Counted from the stretch's first letter, positions 14,068-20,867 are shown. The stretch: DNA of 20,867 bases from DATKSS01 sp049582065 (GCA_049582065.1 JBAUTF010000304.1:1-20867), one strand, 5' to 3'. Translations and numbers: made by a program. The notes: generated by a model not told the origin, from the sequence alone.

Positions 14068-15308
14068 AAAACGGCCGCACGCGCGTCGTCGTGACCGGCA
14101 TGGGGACCGTCAACCCTCTAGGCAAGAATCTGGAGGAATACTGGGACGGCCTCATCGAAGGCCGCAGCACCGCGCACAACATCGAATTGTTCCCCTCGGA
14201 GAAGCTCACCACCAAGTTCGCCTGCGAGATGCCCAAATTCGACCCGCAGGAGTTCATGGACCGCAAGGTGGCGCAGCGCATGGCGCGCTTCGCGCAGATG
14301 GCGGTCGCCGCATCAGGGATGGCGCTCGCCGACTCTGGGCTCGACCTTGCCAAGGAGGACGACTTTCGAGTTGGCGTCGACATGGGCACCGGCATCGGCG
14401 GGTTCATCGAGATGACACAGGGGGCGATCTCCTTCGCCAACAAGGGTCGCCTGAACCCCCTGTACGCCCCGATGATCATCCCCAACATGGCCGCCGCGTC
14501 GGTCGCGATGGCGTTTCACCTGCGCGGCCCCAACACGACGATCACGACCGCGTGCGCCGCCTCGACGCACACGCTGGGCGACGCGACGCGGATGATCCAG
14601 CACGGCGACGCGGACGTGATGCTCGCGGGTGGGACGGAAGCCTCGCTCTGCGAGGTCGGGATCGCATCCTTCAACGCCATCCGGGCGCTATCGACGCGCA
14701 ACGACGCACCTGAGAAGGCGAGCCGGCCGTTCGACCGTGACCGTGACGGCTTCGTGCCGGGAGAGGGCGCCGGCACGCTGGTGCTCGAGTCCCGCGAGCA
14801 CGCCATCAATCGCGGGGCGCGAATCTATGGCGAGGTGCTCGGCTTCGCCCTCACATGCGATGCGTTTCACCAGGTCGCCCCGGACGAGACCGGAGAGGCG
14901 CCTGCGCGCGCGATCACCCTTGCATTGCGCGACGCGGGCATCGAGCCGGGTGACATCGACTATGTCAATGCTCACGGCACGTCGACGCAGCTGAATGACG
15001 CGGGCGAGACCAAGGCGCTGAAGATCGCGCTCGGCGAGTCGGCCTACAAGGTCGCCATCAGCAGCACCAAGTCGATGATCGGCCACCTGCTGGGCGCGGC
15101 CGGCGCGGTGGAGGCGATCGCCACGCTGCTCACAATCAACCGCGGCATCATCCACCCGACCATCAATTACGAGAACCCCGACCCTGCGTGCGATCTCGAT
15201 TACGTGCCCAACCAGGCCCGGCGCAAGGACGTGCGCACAGCCATCTCGAACGGATTCGGTTTTGGCGGGCACAACGCGGTGGTCGTGCTCGGCAAATTCC
15301 AGGAGTAG
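14064..15308 (+). CDS. fabF: Beta-ketoacyl-ACP synthase II
   Basis: This condensing enzyme of type II fatty-acid synthesis elongates acyl-ACP with malonyl-ACP in the cytoplasm. The 414-residue protein has the thiolase-fold catalytic triad: Cys164 in TTACAASTHTLGDA, His304 in NAHGTSTQLND, and His341 in KSMIGHLLGAAG, with Lys336. The N-terminus RVVVTGMGTVNPLG and the C-terminal SNGFGFGGHNAVVVLGKF are standard. The usual FabF residues for decarboxylation are present, so it is an active elongating enzyme rather than a chain-length factor. The ATG overlaps the plsX stop, and the fabF stop is 4 nt before the gyrA TTG. Its last codons supply the gyrA ribosome-binding site. Confidence 0.96.
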   Translation: MKNGRTRVVVTGMGTVNPLGKNLEEYWDGLIEGRSTAHNIELFPSEKLTTKFACEMPKFDPQEFMDRKVAQRMARFAQMAVAASGMALADSGLDLAKEDDFRVGVDMGTGIGGFIEMTQGAISFANKGRLNPLYAPMIIPNMAAASVAMAFHLRGPNTTITTACAASTHTLGDATRMIQHGDADVMLAGGTEASLCEVGIASFNAIRALSTRNDAPEKASRPFDRDRDGFVPGEGAGTLVLESREHAINRGARIYGEVLGFALTCDAFHQVAPDETGEAPARAITLALRDAGIEPGDIDYVNAHGTSTQLNDAGETKALKIALGESAYKVAISSTKSMIGHLLGAAGAVEAIATLLTINRGIIHPTINYENPDPACDLDYVPNQARRKDVRTAISNGFGFGGHNAVVVLGKFQE

Positions 15309-15312
15309 CGCA

Positions 15313-17808
15313 TTGCCCGACGAACCCGACGACACGATAGGGACGGTCCTCTCACGCAACCTCCAGGAGGAAATGCAGACCTCCTATATGGAATACGCGA
15401 TGTCCGTCATCATCAGCCGGGCCCTGCCCGAGGTGCGTGACGGTCTCAAGCCCGTTCAGCGAAGGATCCTCTACGCGATGCACCAGGCGGGCGCGACGTC
15501 GGGGAGCCGGTATCGCAAATGCGCCGCGTTCGTCGGTGACGTGCTGAAGCTGTACCACCCGCACGGCGACACGGCCGTCTACGACGCACTCGTCCGCATG
15601 GCGCAGCCCTTTTCACTGCGTTACCCGCTGATCGACGGGCAAGGCAACTTCGGGAGCGTCGACGGGGATCCGCCGGCCGCGATGCGGTACACCGAGGCCC
15701 GGCTGTCGGCCATCACCGGCGAGCTGATGGACGACATCGAGAAGCAGACGGTCGACATGGTCCCCAACTACGACAACTCGGAGATGCAGCCGGACGTGCT
15801 GCCGTCCCGCATTCCCAACCTGCTCGTCAACGGCGCGACCGGCATCGCGGTCGGCATGACGACCAACATCCCGCCCCACAACCTGCGCGAGGTTGCCGGC
15901 GGCGTGAAGCACTTGATCGACAATCCCGAGGCCACTGGAGAGGACCTGCTCGCCTTCATCAAGGGCCCCGACTTTCCGACCGGCGGAATCGTGATGGGAA
16001 CCGCGGGGATCAAGGCGGCCTATGCCACTGGCCACGGCCGGATCATCGTGCGCGCGCGTCACATGTTCGAGCAGGCCGCCAACGGCCGCGAGCGCATCAT
16101 CATCGACGAGCTGCCGTACGCGGTCAACAAGGCGACGCTCGTGGCGAAGATCGCGGAGCTCGTCTCGGAGCGCAAGCTCGAAGGGATCGCCGACCTGCGC
16201 GACGAAAGCGACCGCCAGGGCATGCGCATCGTCATCGAGCTCAAGCGCGAGGCGCGCGTGTTCACGGTCCTCAACAACCTGTACAAGCACACAACGCTGC
16301 AGCAGACGTTCGGCGTGATCATGCTGGCGATCGTCGACGGCCGCCCGATGGTGTTGAGCCTGAAGCAGGCGCTGCAGCTGTTCATCGACCACCGCCGCGA
16401 CGTGATCATCCGGCGCACGCGGTTCGACCTCGACAAGGCGCAGGAGCGCGCTCACATCCTCGAGGGGTTGAAGATCTGCCTCGACCACCTGGACGAGGTG
16501 ATCAAGACCATCCGTGCCGCCGCCGACCCGGACATCGCCTCCACCGAGCTGCAGACGAAATTCGGGCTTAGCGAGCGCCAGGCCAAAGCGGTCCTCGCGC
16601 TGACGCTGGGCCGGTTGACCCGGCTGGAGCGCGGCAAGATCGACGCCGAGTACGAAGAGGTCATCAAGACCATCGCGTACCTCGAGAGCATCCTCGCGAG
16701 CGACCAGAAAGTCCGGATGCTGATCAAAGACGAGATGGACGACCTCGTCAAGAAATACGGAGACGAGCGCCGAACCGAGATCACCGAGCAGGAGGCGTCC
16801 GAGCTGTCGGCCGAGGACCTCGTGCCCAAGGAAGACGTGGTCGTGACCTTGACGCATCGCGGCTACGCCAAGCGGCAGCCCCTGCGGGTTTTCCGCGCGC
16901 AGAAACGCGGGGGGGTGGGCCTGAAGGGCGCGAAGCCGACCGCCGGCAGCGACGCGCCGAGCGGAACGCGCGAAGAGGACTACGCGCTGCACCTGCTCAC
17001 CACTCACACGCACGCGTCGATGCTGTTCTTCACGCAGAGCGGTCGCGTGTTCCAGCTGCGCGTCCACGAAGTCCCGGAGCGCGAGCGCCAGGCCAAGGGC
17101 GTGCCGGTCAACAACTTGATCGACATCGGGTCTAACGAGCGCATCACCTCCGTCTTCGTGCGCCCCGAGACCGAAACCGACGCGCACTACATGCTCATGG
17201 TCACCAAGAACGGATACATCAAGAAGACGGCCATGGCCGAGTATGCCAACGTGCGCCGCAACGGCCTGATCGCCATCAACCTGCAGGAGGGCGACGAGCT
17301 CGACTGGGTCACGCCGACGACCGGCAACGATGAGATCGTCATCGCGACCGAGCTCGGCAAGGCGATCCGATTCAGCGAGTCGGAGGTCCGCGCGATGGGC
17401 CGCGACACGCAGGGTGTGATCGGCATCAAGCTCTCGAAGGGCGACGCGGTGGCAGGCATGGCGACCGTGGTGGCGGGCGCCGACCTGCTGGTCATCACCA
17501 AACGGGGATACGGCAAGCGCACTCCGCTATCTGAATACCCGATGCACCACCGCGCAGGACAGGGCGTCTTCACTTTGAAGATCACAGACCGCGTGGGCAA
17601 GTTGACGGCCATGCGCGCCGTCAGCGATCCGGAGGAGGAGGTCCTGGTGATCAGCGCGAGCGGCATGGTGCTGCGCACCCAGGTCGGCGCCATCTCGCAA
17701 ATTGGACGGCAAACGCAAGGTGTGATCGTCATGCGCATCGCGCCCGAAGACGAGATCGTCGCCATCGCGCCGGTCGCGGGACTCGAAGAGGGCGACACCA
17801 AAGAGTGA
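15313..17808 (+). CDS. gyrA: DNA gyrase subunit A
   Basis: This is the DNA-cleaving subunit of gyrase, 831 residues. The breakage-reunion domain has EVRDGLKPVQRRILYAM (40-56), HPHGDTAVYDALVRMAQ (82-98; the quinolone-region position equivalent to E. coli Ser83 is Thr87, with Asp91 kept), and the active-site Tyr126 in AAMRYTEARLS. The C-terminal beta-pinwheel carries a GyrA-box, QKRGGVG (530-536, bases 16900-16920), supporting gyrase rather than topoisomerase IV. The box differs from the QRRGGKG consensus at two sites. I choose TTG at 15313 because AGGAG (15301-15305) is 7 nt upstream and the first in-frame ATG lies inside the conserved domain. The stop overlaps the next start as GTGA. Confidence 0.95.
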   Translation: MPDEPDDTIGTVLSRNLQEEMQTSYMEYAMSVIISRALPEVRDGLKPVQRRILYAMHQAGATSGSRYRKCAAFVGDVLKLYHPHGDTAVYDALVRMAQPFSLRYPLIDGQGNFGSVDGDPPAAMRYTEARLSAITGELMDDIEKQTVDMVPNYDNSEMQPDVLPSRIPNLLVNGATGIAVGMTTNIPPHNLREVAGGVKHLIDNPEATGEDLLAFIKGPDFPTGGIVMGTAGIKAAYATGHGRIIVRARHMFEQAANGRERIIIDELPYAVNKATLVAKIAELVSERKLEGIADLRDESDRQGMRIVIELKREARVFTVLNNLYKHTTLQQTFGVIMLAIVDGRPMVLSLKQALQLFIDHRRDVIIRRTRFDLDKAQERAHILEGLKICLDHLDEVIKTIRAAADPDIASTELQTKFGLSERQAKAVLALTLGRLTRLERGKIDAEYEEVIKTIAYLESILASDQKVRMLIKDEMDDLVKKYGDERRTEITEQEASELSAEDLVPKEDVVVTLTHRGYAKRQPLRVFRAQKRGGVGLKGAKPTAGSDAPSGTREEDYALHLLTTHTHASMLFFTQSGRVFQLRVHEVPERERQAKGVPVNNLIDIGSNERITSVFVRPETETDAHYMLMVTKNGYIKKTAMAEYANVRRNGLIAINLQEGDELDWVTPTTGNDEIVIATELGKAIRFSESEVRAMGRDTQGVIGIKLSKGDAVAGMATVVAGADLLVITKRGYGKRTPLSEYPMHHRAGQGVFTLKITDRVGKLTAMRAVSDPEEEVLVISASGMVLRTQVGAISQIGRQTQGVIVMRIAPEDEIVAIAPVAGLEEGDTKE

Positions 17809-18104
17809 AGGACCTGGGCTGGGTTGGGGTCTGGCTCCTGGTCGTGTGCGTTGTCGCGATCGTCTTCGAAATGGTGCTCGCCGGGCTCTGGAGCGTGAAG
17901 GTGGCCAGGCGCGCGCGCGAGCTTAGCGACCGACTCGCCACTGGCCGCGCGGAGGTGCAGGCAGACCTTGCGCGACTGAGGGCCGCTCTCGAAGAAACGG
18001 AAGTGCTGTGGCGCCCGTACCGCCGTGTCCTTCGATGGGCGCGCCATCCCTTGGCCATAGCGCTGATGGAGTCGTATTCGCGGCGAAGGGCGCAGACGCC
18101 TTGA
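17805..18104 (+). CDS. Small single-pass membrane protein with coiled-coil, unknown function
   Basis: This 99-residue protein is of no family I recognise. One hydrophobic segment (about 7-29, WVGVWLLVVCVVAIVFEMVLAGL) is followed by a basic stop-transfer patch (KVARRAR). A heptad-like helix (about 38-68, LSDRLATGRAEVQADLARLRAALEETE) and a basic C-terminus (WRPYRRVLRWARHP, YSRRR) follow. It would be a membrane-anchored cytoplasmic coiled-coil. The GTG start overlaps the gyrA stop by 4 nt and the gene end overlaps the histidine kinase start by 4 nt, so translation of all three is probably coupled. The simplest idea is a membrane anchor or input partner for the soluble kinase; this is inference only. 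Confidence 0.7.
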   Translation: MKDLGWVGVWLLVVCVVAIVFEMVLAGLWSVKVARRARELSDRLATGRAEVQADLARLRAALEETEVLWRPYRRVLRWARHPLAIALMESYSRRRAQTP

Positions 18105-18757
18105 CCGCTGATCGGTCGCCGTCTGATCGACTCGGCGAAGGCTTCGCGCATCAGGCGGTCGAGGACGCGGTGGGCCGCGAGCGCGCCCGGATCGCGCGGG
18201 AGCTTCACGACGGCGTGGCCACCGACCTCGCCGGCGCGATCTCGCTTTTCAAGGTGTACCTGGAAACTAGGAAAGGACCGCCGGACCAGAACCTCAAGAA
18301 CGTGTTCGAGATCCTGGAGCGGCTGCTGAAGAATGTCCGCGAGGCGCTCGCCGACCTGCGGCCGACAGCCATCGGGCCCGACGGGTTGGTCGGGGATCTT
18401 CGCCGGCAGGCTGAAGAGTTCGCGCGTCTTTACGGCATCCGGGTCGAGCTCTCGAGCACCGGCACGGAGGATGAGATCTCCGCGCAGCAGCGCGAAGTCG
18501 TGGCGCAGGTCGTGCGGGAGGCGCTGAGCAACGTCCGCAAGCATTCGGGCTCGTCGATCTGCAGGGTCAAGATGGCGTTCGCGGCGAACCCCTTCCTGAT
18601 CGAGGTGTCCGACGAGGGGCGAGGCTTCACGGCCAGGGGCGGCTCGGGTTACGGGCTGATGGGCATGCGAGAACGCGCGGCAGGCATCGGCGGCCGCCTC
18701 GAGGTGGTCAGCACCGAGGATCGCGGCACCACGGTGTTCCTGTTCGGACCCAACTGA
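18101..18757 (+). CDS. Soluble histidine kinase, NarL/DegS (HisKA_3) type
   Basis: This 218-residue protein has no membrane segment and no sensor domain. The dimerisation and phosphoacceptor helix reads RERARIARELHDGVATDLAG with His36, the HisKA_3 pattern. The HATPase domain has an N-box (VREALSNVRKHSG, Asn144), a G1 box (VSDEGRGF, Asp171) and a G2 box (GYGLMGMRERAAGIGG, 183-198). The C-terminal strand is complete. TTG at 18101 overlaps the previous stop as TTGA. Longer in-frame starts would lie within the previous gene and add low-complexity sequence. Such kinases normally phosphorylate a REC-LuxR regulator, and none is adjacent. The nearby LuxR-type protein has GAF instead of REC, and the nearby REC protein is OmpR-type. 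It is the last gene of the gyrB operon. Confidence 0.88.
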   Translation: MTADRSPSDRLGEGFAHQAVEDAVGRERARIARELHDGVATDLAGAISLFKVYLETRKGPPDQNLKNVFEILERLLKNVREALADLRPTAIGPDGLVGDLRRQAEEFARLYGIRVELSSTGTEDEISAQQREVVAQVVREALSNVRKHSGSSICRVKMAFAANPFLIEVSDEGRGFTARGGSGYGLMGMRERAAGIGGRLEVVSTEDRGTTVFLFGPN

Positions 18758-18772
18758 GGATTCAGCGCCAGG

Positions 18773-19408
18773 TCACAGCTGGAACTCTCGTCGATTCATC
18801 GGGACCACCGGAAAAGCAATCTGGTCGGCGCTGACGGACTCGAGCTTTCGCGCGACCCTCCCGACCAGGGCGCGCGTCCGGCGCTCGTCAGTGCGGATGG
18901 CTCGCGCGATCTCCGGCGCCGAAAGGCCATAGCTCAGGAGCTGCGCGACCTCGTTCTCGGCCTCGGACAGATGACCGAGAGGCCCGCGCAGTGCAGCCAC
19001 CATCGGGCCGAGCGTGATCCCGAGGCTGTGCACATAGGCCACGTCTTCCTCGGTGTACCAGTGATCGCGCCGGCAGCCAAGGACGAGAAGTCCAACCGGC
19101 CGCCGGCCGATCTCACCGACGGGCCCGTAAACCACCGCCGGCCAATCGAGCTCCCAGTCGTAACCGTTGGAGGGGTTCGGGTTTTCGATGAGCGAGTTGA
19201 CCACCATTGGGCGTCTCTCGTACAGAGCGCGGCGCGACAGCGGCATGAGCTGGCGTCGCTGCAGGAAGCGGCGCGAGACCTCAGAAGCCGCGATGGGCTG
19301 GAGCCAGCCTCGGTGCACGTAACCCAGTACCCAGCGGTCGTGGTACAGGGCGTCCAGGGCCAGTCCCAGCCGGCGTCGGGCTTCCTGGAGGTCGGGGAGC
19401 TGGCCCAT
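18773..19408 (-). CDS. GAF-domain LuxR-type transcriptional regulator
   Basis: This 211-residue protein has an N-terminal GAF-like sensor domain (about 10-141), with features such as MPLSRRALYERRPMVVNSL, DWPAVVYGPVGEIGRRPVGLLVLG and YTEEDVAYVHSLGITLG. Its C-terminal LuxR-like helix-turn-helix is at about 147-190 (LSEAENEVAQLLSYGLSAPEIARAIRTDERRTRALVGRVARKL). The recognition-helix part (TDERRTRALVG) departs from the usual 'S.KTV..H...I..KL'. There is no receiver domain, so control would be by ligand or redox binding rather than phosphorylation. It ends 15 nt from the convergent kinase gene and faces the OmpR-type regulator divergently. A CATAAC 8 nt before the ATG at 19408 could be a weak leaderless -10. 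The domain assignment is by sequence pattern. Confidence 0.75.
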   Translation of the reverse strand: MGQLPDLQEARRRLGLALDALYHDRWVLGYVHRGWLQPIAASEVSRRFLQRRQLMPLSRRALYERRPMVVNSLIENPNPSNGYDWELDWPAVVYGPVGEIGRRPVGLLVLGCRRDHWYTEEDVAYVHSLGITLGPMVAALRGPLGHLSEAENEVAQLLSYGLSAPEIARAIRTDERRTRALVGRVARKLESVSADQIAFPVVPMNRREFQL

Positions 19409-19448
19409 GCAGCGAGGTTATGACGGCCTGGCAGGGCTGACCTCAGGA

Positions 19449-19483
19449 CAGGTTCATCGTTTCCTCAAGAAACCCTGAACCTG
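19449..19483. repeat. 35-nt near-perfect palindrome between divergent regulators (likely operator)
   Basis: The left arm CAGGTTCATCGTTTC (19449-19463) and right arm GAAACCCTGAACCTG (19469-19483) surround a 5-nt centre, CTCAA. Thirteen of 15 arm positions pair. The outer 8 bp (CAGGTTCA/TGAACCTG) and inner 5 bp (GTTTC/GAAAC) are perfect, and only a 2-nt step between them is mismatched. It lies in the 101-nt divergent region and abuts a TAGCTT -10-like element (19485-19490). It would thus cover the -35 region of the response-regulator promoter. No T-run follows on either strand, so an operator or leader hairpin is likelier than a terminator. Confidence 0.7.
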
Positions 19484-19484
19484 C

Positions 19485-19490
19485 TAGCTT
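19485..19490 (+). promoter_or_regulatory. Candidate -10 element of the OmpR-type regulator gene
   Basis: TAGCTT matches TATAAT at three positions and keeps the key TA....T frame. It lies 19 nt before the GTG at 19510 and one base after the 35-nt palindrome. The -35 position would fall inside the palindrome, where no good hexamer exists. This fits a promoter needing an activator or open to repression. Confidence 0.3.
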
Positions 19491-19509
19491 GCGACGGGGA
19501 TTTGGGAGC

Positions 19510-20187
19510 GTGACGACCAAGTTGCTGGTCGTTGATGACGAGCCGCGGACGGCGGAGCTCACCGCGGAGCTGCTGCGCCGTGCCGGTTACGCGGTCGAGG
19601 TCGCGGGCAGCGGCCGCGACGCGTTGCGGCGCGTGCGGGAGGCGACGCCGGACCTCATGCTGCTCGACTTCGAGATGCCTGACATGGATGCGCCGGAGGT
19701 CCTCGACTCGCTGCGCTCCGGGGGTGAGCGGATCAGCTTTCCCGTGATCATCCTGACCGGCGCCCGTCACGCGCCGGGAGACCAGGTGGTCGGCATCGAG
19801 CGCGGCGCCACCGATTACATCTCCAAGGGCACGGACCGGCAGGTGCTGCTGGCGAGGATTCGCGGCGCCCTGCGCGAGCGGCCGCCTGCCGCGGGGGTCG
19901 TAGTCCGCGGCAGGCTTAGAGTCGACGCCGCGCACGGACAAGCACGGCTTGGCGACCGCGTCTTGAAGCTGGAGAGACGGCCGCTTCTGATGCTGCAACT
20001 GCTCGCCAGGCGTGCGGGAGAGGCGGTGCCGCGTGCCGAGCTCCTTGACATGGTGTGGGGCAGCACTTATGTCGGGTTCGAGCACAGTCTCGAGCAAGCC
20101 GTCCATCAGGTCCGCCGCGAGCTCCGCGAGCCGGGCTGGATCGAGACAGTGCGTGGGATCGGCTATCGGTTCGTCGCCCAGTCCTGA
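19510..20187 (+). CDS. OmpR/PhoB-type response regulator
   Basis: This 225-residue protein has a receiver domain (1-122) and a winged-helix DNA-binding domain (about 130-223). In the receiver are VVDDEP (Asp9, Asp10), the phosphoacceptor Asp53 in LMLLDFEMPDMD, Thr83 in IILTGA, and Lys106 in DYISKG. The Pro that usually follows this Lys is Gly. The DNA-binding domain shows LERRPLLMLQLLARRAGEAVPRAELLDMVWG and ends ETVRGIGYRFV, typical of OmpR-type wings. I choose GTG at 19510, preceded by GGGGA at 19496-19500. A TTG at 19489 would add seven residues and destroy spacing from the -10-like element. No HisKA/EnvZ-type kinase is adjacent. Its 3' end overlaps the next gene by 35 nt in another frame. 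Confidence 0.93.
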   Translation: MTTKLLVVDDEPRTAELTAELLRRAGYAVEVAGSGRDALRRVREATPDLMLLDFEMPDMDAPEVLDSLRSGGERISFPVIILTGARHAPGDQVVGIERGATDYISKGTDRQVLLARIRGALRERPPAAGVVVRGRLRVDAAHGQARLGDRVLKLERRPLLMLQLLARRAGEAVPRAELLDMVWGSTYVGFEHSLEQAVHQVRRELREPGWIETVRGIGYRFVAQS

Positions 20188-20689
20188 GCTCGCGACCGCC
20201 CTCCACCGCCTGCGGTCGACGCTGGCGCGGATGAAGGCCGAGCTGGAGCTGGCGGACGCGGATGGTGCGACGTCCAACCCTCAAGTGCTGCTGGGCGACC
20301 TGCAGGAGGCGCTCGAGATGCTCGCCAGAGTGGAGGCGGTGGCGCTTGGGCTCGCGCGGGTCCTTGTGATCGATGACGACGAGCGTCTGGCCGAGCTGAC
20401 GGCTCGCGGGCTTCGACGCCTGGGCTACGACGCGGAGTCGGGATCGCGCTTCCGTTTGCCGCGTCCTCGCGAAATCGTGGTCTTCGACCTCGGTCTCGCT
20501 GCCGGCCTCTCCGCCGGGGAACGCGCGGCTTTGAAGGTGGCGCGCCCGATCGTGGTCACCGGCGCCACCGACGGCGCGTCACGCGCTGTGGCCGCCAGCT
20601 TGGGCGCCAGCGAGTACCTCATCAAGCCGGTCGAGCCGGAGATCCTCGCTGCCGCGATCAGCAGTCGAATCGCGGACGATCGGCCGTGA
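20153..20689 (+). CDS. Helical domain plus receiver domain protein
   Basis: This protein of up to 178 residues begins with a helical region (about 10-65: PELATALHRLRSTLARMKAELELAD, then QVLLGDLQEALEMLARVEAVA). It loosely resembles a histidine-kinase dimerisation hairpin, with His18 on the first helix. A receiver domain follows (about 68-174): VLVIDDDE with Asp75/76, the phosphoacceptor Asp112 in VVFDLG, Thr137 in VVTGATD, and Lys158 in YLIKPVE. There is no output or ATPase domain. The start is uncertain. GTG at 20153 lies inside the previous gene; ATG at 20231 would cut the first helix. The longer version is reported because the helix continues upstream. The stop overlaps the next start as GTGA. 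It may serve as a phosphorelay or phosphate-sink partner of the upstream regulator, which is inference. Confidence 0.75.
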   Translation: MGSAIGSSPSPELATALHRLRSTLARMKAELELADADGATSNPQVLLGDLQEALEMLARVEAVALGLARVLVIDDDERLAELTARGLRRLGYDAESGSRFRLPRPREIVVFDLGLAAGLSAGERAALKVARPIVVTGATDGASRAVAASLGASEYLIKPVEPEILAAAISSRIADDRP

Positions 20690-20867
20690 GCCGCTCCCCA
20701 TCGGGCGGCCTGGAGCGCGGGACGATGCAAGCCGGGGGCGCCGTGAGGACGTACTGGATGGCGCCCCAGCCGGCGCCTGGCGCGCCCCTTCTCGTGGTGC
20801 TGCACGGAACGGGCCTCAACGGCCCCCTGATGGCCGCCTGGACTGGTCTGGCGGTACGAGGGCCGGC
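20686..20867 (+). CDS. Alpha/beta-hydrolase or PHB-depolymerase-like esterase, N-terminal fragment
   Basis: Sixty codons are present before the window ends, starting at GTG 20686, which overlaps the upstream stop (GTGA). An ATG at 20725 is an alternative start. The readable part, VRTYWMAPQPAPGAPLLVVLHGTGLNG, has a strand followed by the oxyanion-hole motif LHGTG. This is typical of secreted polyhydroxybutyrate-depolymerase or feruloyl-esterase-like hydrolases. No signal peptide is evident. The nucleophile elbow GxSxG and the rest of the triad lie beyond the window, so activity and substrate cannot be judged. Confidence 0.6.
   Translation, partial: MSRSPSGGLERGTMQAGGAVRTYWMAPQPAPGAPLLVVLHGTGLNGPLMAAWTGLAVRGP

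Noticed and set aside
15613..17187. 524-codon open frame on the minus strand inside gyrA
   Set aside because: It is a shadow of gyrA codon usage with no recognisable motif or start context.
18754..18765. Hairpin CTGA-GGAT-TCAG between the convergent kinase and GAF-LuxR genes
   Set aside because: It has only four base pairs with no T-run, expected by chance; I do not call a terminator.
1..20867. CRISPR arrays, tRNAs, insertion sequences or phage genes
   Set aside because: No regularly spaced repeats, no tRNA-like cloverleaf with GTTCGA-type T-arm, and no transposase or integrase motif was seen on reading both strands.

Overview
This is a GC-rich bacterial chromosomal window (roughly two-thirds G+C by eye), densely packed with housekeeping genes. 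I see no rRNA, tRNA, CRISPR array, insertion sequence or prophage gene. A split glycine decarboxylase (GcvPA plus GcvPB), chromosomal ParAB, frequent GTG/TTG starts and apparently leaderless promoters (TAGAAT, 8 nt, ATG) point to a Gram-positive-like or Terrabacteria lineage. Candidatus Dormibacterota, Chloroflexota or a deep Actinomycetota relative would fit. That placement is inference from gene style, not an identification.

Layout. Positions 1-215 (+) hold the C-terminus of an M16 zinc peptidase-like protein. It converges on a minus-strand parA-parB-lepB operon (2507 down to 228), and a 7-bp GC hairpin sits between the two gene ends. Upstream of parA is a 176-203 nt gap with a candidate leaderless promoter, a perfect 12-nt palindrome, GGCCGTT repeats and a C-rich tract (G-rich on the minus strand). 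Next comes a minus-strand set of nfeD, slipin and a CPBP-family intramembrane protease (5927 down to 2711). A 108-nt divergent promoter region separates it from the plus-strand glycine cleavage operon. That operon is headed by a degenerate sigma-70-like gene (6036-6680), followed by gcvT, gcvH, gcvPA and gcvPB (6688-10982).

After a 121-nt gap with a promoter-like TAGAAT comes an unusual operon: gyrB-plsX-fabF-gyrA-small membrane protein-NarL/DegS-type histidine kinase (11104-18757). Every junction is a 4-nt overlap or a gap of 4-9 nt. DNA gyrase subunits are thus interleaved with phospholipid and fatty-acid synthesis genes and followed by a kinase. A GAF/LuxR-type regulator lies convergent to the kinase. 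It is divergent from an OmpR-type response regulator across a 101-nt region holding a 35-nt near-perfect palindrome. The response regulator overlaps a helical-plus-receiver protein, which overlaps the start of an alpha/beta-hydrolase gene cut by the window end.

How they work together. ParAB and gyrase serve chromosome segregation and topology. LepB, the NfeD/slipin pair and the CPBP protease serve the membrane and secreted proteome. PlsX and FabF feed membrane lipid synthesis. The Gcv operon makes one-carbon units from glycine. The last 3 kb is a signalling cluster with no obvious sensor domain of its own. The most notable items are the gyrase/lipid/kinase operon, the sigma-like protein that lacks region 4 and has a broken region 2.4, and the palindrome between the two divergent regulators.
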